Positions 4,673-6,148 of a stretch of 6,148 nucleotides of DNA are shown here, one piece after another. Positions within the stretch are counted from its first letter, which is position 1; each line of letters starts with the position of its first letter. This stretch comes from Plastoroseomonas sp036499545 (GTDB lineage: Bacteria > Pseudomonadota > Alphaproteobacteria > Acetobacterales > Acetobacteraceae): the NCBI GenBank assembly GCA_036499545.1, contig DASYDR010000156.1, positions 1 through 6,148 of the forward strand. The letters run 5' to 3'. The translations under genes were made by a program, and so were the position numbers. The notes beneath the pieces are model-generated. The model ran no database searches and was not told where the DNA came from. It saw only the letters and a list, made by a program, of their open reading frames with translations.

Positions 4673-6148
4673 ATGCAGCCAGCATCGCCGGCCGATCGGC
4701 CGCTCAGTGACCCCCCGGCTTCCGAGCTCGTCGAGGCGATCCGTACCCTGAAACGCGGCAGCGTCTTGGTGGTCGGTGACGCCATGCTCGATCGCTATGT
4801 CTACGGCGACGTCCGCCGCGTGAGCCCGGAGGCGCCGGTCCCGGTGCTGGCCGTGGAGCGCGAGGTGGCCATGCCCGGCGGCGCCGGCAATGTCGTGCGC
4901 AACCTCACCGCCGTCGGCACCGCCGTCGCCTTCATTTCGGTGGTGGGCGACGACCAGTCCGGCAGCGACCTGACCGGGCTGATCGGCGGGCAGCCCGGGG
5001 TCGAGCCCTGGCTGCTGGTCCAGGGCGGTCGCGCCACCACCACCAAGACCCGCTTCATCGCCGCCGGCCAGCAGCTGCTGCGCGCCGACCACGAAATCGT
5101 GGCCCCGGTGCATCCGCGCCTGGCCGACCGCCTGGTGCGCATCGCCTCCGACGCGGTGGCCGCGACCGCGGTGATGGTGCTGTCCGACTACGGCAAGGGC
5201 GTGCTCGGCGCCGACACCGCGCAGCGGCTGATCCAGGCGGCCCAGGCCGCGGGGCGCCGCGTGCTGGTCGACCCCAAGGGCCGCGACTACGGCCGCTACG
5301 CCGGCGCCGACCTGATCACGCCCAACCGCGCCGAGCTCAGCGAGGCGACGGGCATGCCGGTCGATACGGAAGAAGCGATCGTGGCCGCCGCGCGCGCCAT
5401 CCAGGCCCAGCACCGCTTCGGTGCGGTGCTGGTGACCCGCAGCGAGGACGGCATGACCCTCCTCGAAGGCGATACCGTCCGCCACTTCCCGGCCGAGGCG
5501 GCGGAGGTGCACGATGTCTCCGGCGCCGGCGACACCGTGATGGCCCTCCTCGCCGCGGCCCTCGCCGCCGGTCAGCCGCTGGCGGTCGCGACCCGCCTGG
5601 CGAACATCGCGGCCGGTATCGTGGTCGGCAAGGTCGGCACCGCCGTCGCCCGCGACGAGGACCTGATCGAAGCGCTTTCGGTCGAGCGCGGCGCGCTGCG
5701 CAAGGTCCGCTCCCGCCCCGCCGCGATCGAGCAGGTGGAGCGCTGGCGCCGCCGCGGCTGGCGCGTCGGCTTCACCAATGGCTGCTTCGACCTGCTGCAC
5801 CCCGGCCATGTCCATCTGCTGGAGCAGGCGCGAAGCTGGTGCGACCGCCTGGTCGTCGGCCTGAATTCCGATGCCAGCGTGAAGCGCCTGAAAGGCGCCG
5901 CCCGCCCGATCCAGTCCGAAGCCGCCCGCGCCGCCGTGCTCGCTTCCCTCGCCAGCGTCGATTGCGTCACCGTCTTCGAGGAAGACACCCCCCTCGAGCT
6001 GATCCGCCTGCTGCGGCCGGAGGTGCTGGTGAAGGGCGCCGACTACACCGTGGAACAGGTGGTGGGCGGCGACCTGCTGGCCGACTGGGGTGGCCAGGTG
6101 CGCCTGGCGGCGCTGCTGCCAGGGCAGAGCACGACCGCGACGGTCGCC
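4673..6148 (+). CDS. hldE: bifunctional heptose-7-phosphate kinase / heptose-1-phosphate adenylyltransferase, last residues outside window
   Basis: HldE catalyses two steps of ADP-L-glycero-D-manno-heptose synthesis for lipopolysaccharide inner core. It phosphorylates heptose-7-phosphate at C1 and, after GmhB removes the C7 phosphate, adds AMP. The window holds 492 codons with no stop; E. coli HldE has 477 residues and the end here (LLPGQSTTATVA) matches the family C-terminus, so only a few codons are missing. Residues 30-335 form a ribokinase/PfkB-type kinase: VLVVGDAMLDRYVYGDV (31-47), VSPEAPVPVL (50-59), MPGGAGNVVRNL (67-78) and DVSGAGDT (281-288) with catalytic Asp287. Residues 365-492 form a nucleotidyltransferase: GFTNGCFDLLHPGH (366-379) with the HxGH motif, GLNSDASVKRLKG (396-408) and VLVKGADYTVEQVVGGD (451-467). 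ATG 4673 fits the family, with a slightly long N-terminus before VLVVGD. No strong Shine-Dalgarno is seen; the in-frame stop at 4649-4651 limits extension. The fused form is intact. Confidence 0.97.
   Translation, partial: MQPASPADRPLSDPPASELVEAIRTLKRGSVLVVGDAMLDRYVYGDVRRVSPEAPVPVLAVEREVAMPGGAGNVVRNLTAVGTAVAFISVVGDDQSGSDLTGLIGGQPGVEPWLLVQGGRATTTKTRFIAAGQQLLRADHEIVAPVHPRLADRLVRIASDAVAATAVMVLSDYGKGVLGADTAQRLIQAAQAAGRRVLVDPKGRDYGRYAGADLITPNRAELSEATGMPVDTEEAIVAAARAIQAQHRFGAVLVTRSEDGMTLLEGDTVRHFPAEAAEVHDVSGAGDTVMALLAAALAAGQPLAVATRLANIAAGIVVGKVGTAVARDEDLIEALSVERGALRKVRSRPAAIEQVERWRRRGWRVGFTNGCFDLLHPGHVHLLEQARSWCDRLVVGLNSDASVKRLKGAARPIQSEAARAAVLASLASVDCVTVFEEDTPLELIRLLRPEVLVKGADYTVEQVVGGDLLADWGGQVRLAALLPGQSTTATVA

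Noticed and set aside
4689..4702. A perfect 14-base palindrome CGGCCGATCGGCCG just inside hldE
   Set aside because: It falls in coding sequence in very GC-rich DNA, where such dyads are common; no second copy or operator context was seen.
3324..4751. A 475-codon open frame on the plus strand
   Set aside because: It is antisense to the GGDEF/EAL-like gene, rich in Arg, Gln and Pro without recognisable motifs, and overlaps the hldE start. It is typical of GC-rich shadow frames.
4415..5815. A 466-codon open frame on the minus strand
   Set aside because: It is antisense to hldE, whose two catalytic domains are unambiguous. Its His/Gly/Asp-rich composition reflects codon shadowing.

Overview
The window is very GC-rich chromosomal DNA with the gene content and codon use of an alphaproteobacterium. 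The style of the proteins (a Uma2-family remnant, a degenerate GGDEF/EAL-like protein, bifunctional HldE) suggests Rhodospirillales, probably an Acetobacteraceae (Roseomonas-like) organism. That placement is inferred from memory of such proteins, not from a search.

Layout, left to right. (1) The 5' part of a secreted SYLF-domain (Ysc84-like, lipid-binding) protein on the minus strand runs off the left edge. (2) A plus-strand remnant of a Uma2-family (DUF820) nuclease follows. It has lost its N-terminal third but keeps the three PD-(D/E)XK-type residues. (3) A minus-strand cluster is transcribed right to left: ABC ATPase (3238-2465), ABC-2 type permease (2468-1533, overlapping the ATPase stop as ATGA), then a histidine phosphatase (1510-863) 22 bases further on. 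The first two form a two-component ABC-2 exporter or lipid/polysaccharide-type transporter of unknown substrate. (4) Upstream of these, on the same strand, is a 400-residue protein that looks like a degenerate GGDEF-EAL protein with no catalytic motifs. (5) Across a 137-base divergent spacer, hldE runs rightward off the window. It encodes the bifunctional heptose-7-phosphate kinase / heptose-1-phosphate adenylyltransferase that makes ADP-heptose for lipopolysaccharide core, and it is nearly complete.

The most unusual thing is inside the permease gene. Immediately after its start codon sits a 54-base sequence repeated perfectly after a 12-base spacer (period 66 bases, 22 codons, so in frame). 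Each copy is bounded by imperfect inverted repeats, contains a small internal hairpin, and is open in five of six frames. It adds two copies of an 18-residue hydrophilic peptide to the cytosolic N-terminus of the transporter. This resembles a small palindromic element that inserts into genes and is tolerated in frame, in the manner of Rickettsia palindromic elements. I see no third copy in the window, so whether it is dispersed in the genome needs a search.

The other genes look ordinary. No tRNA, rRNA, CRISPR array, transposase or clear intrinsic terminator was seen.
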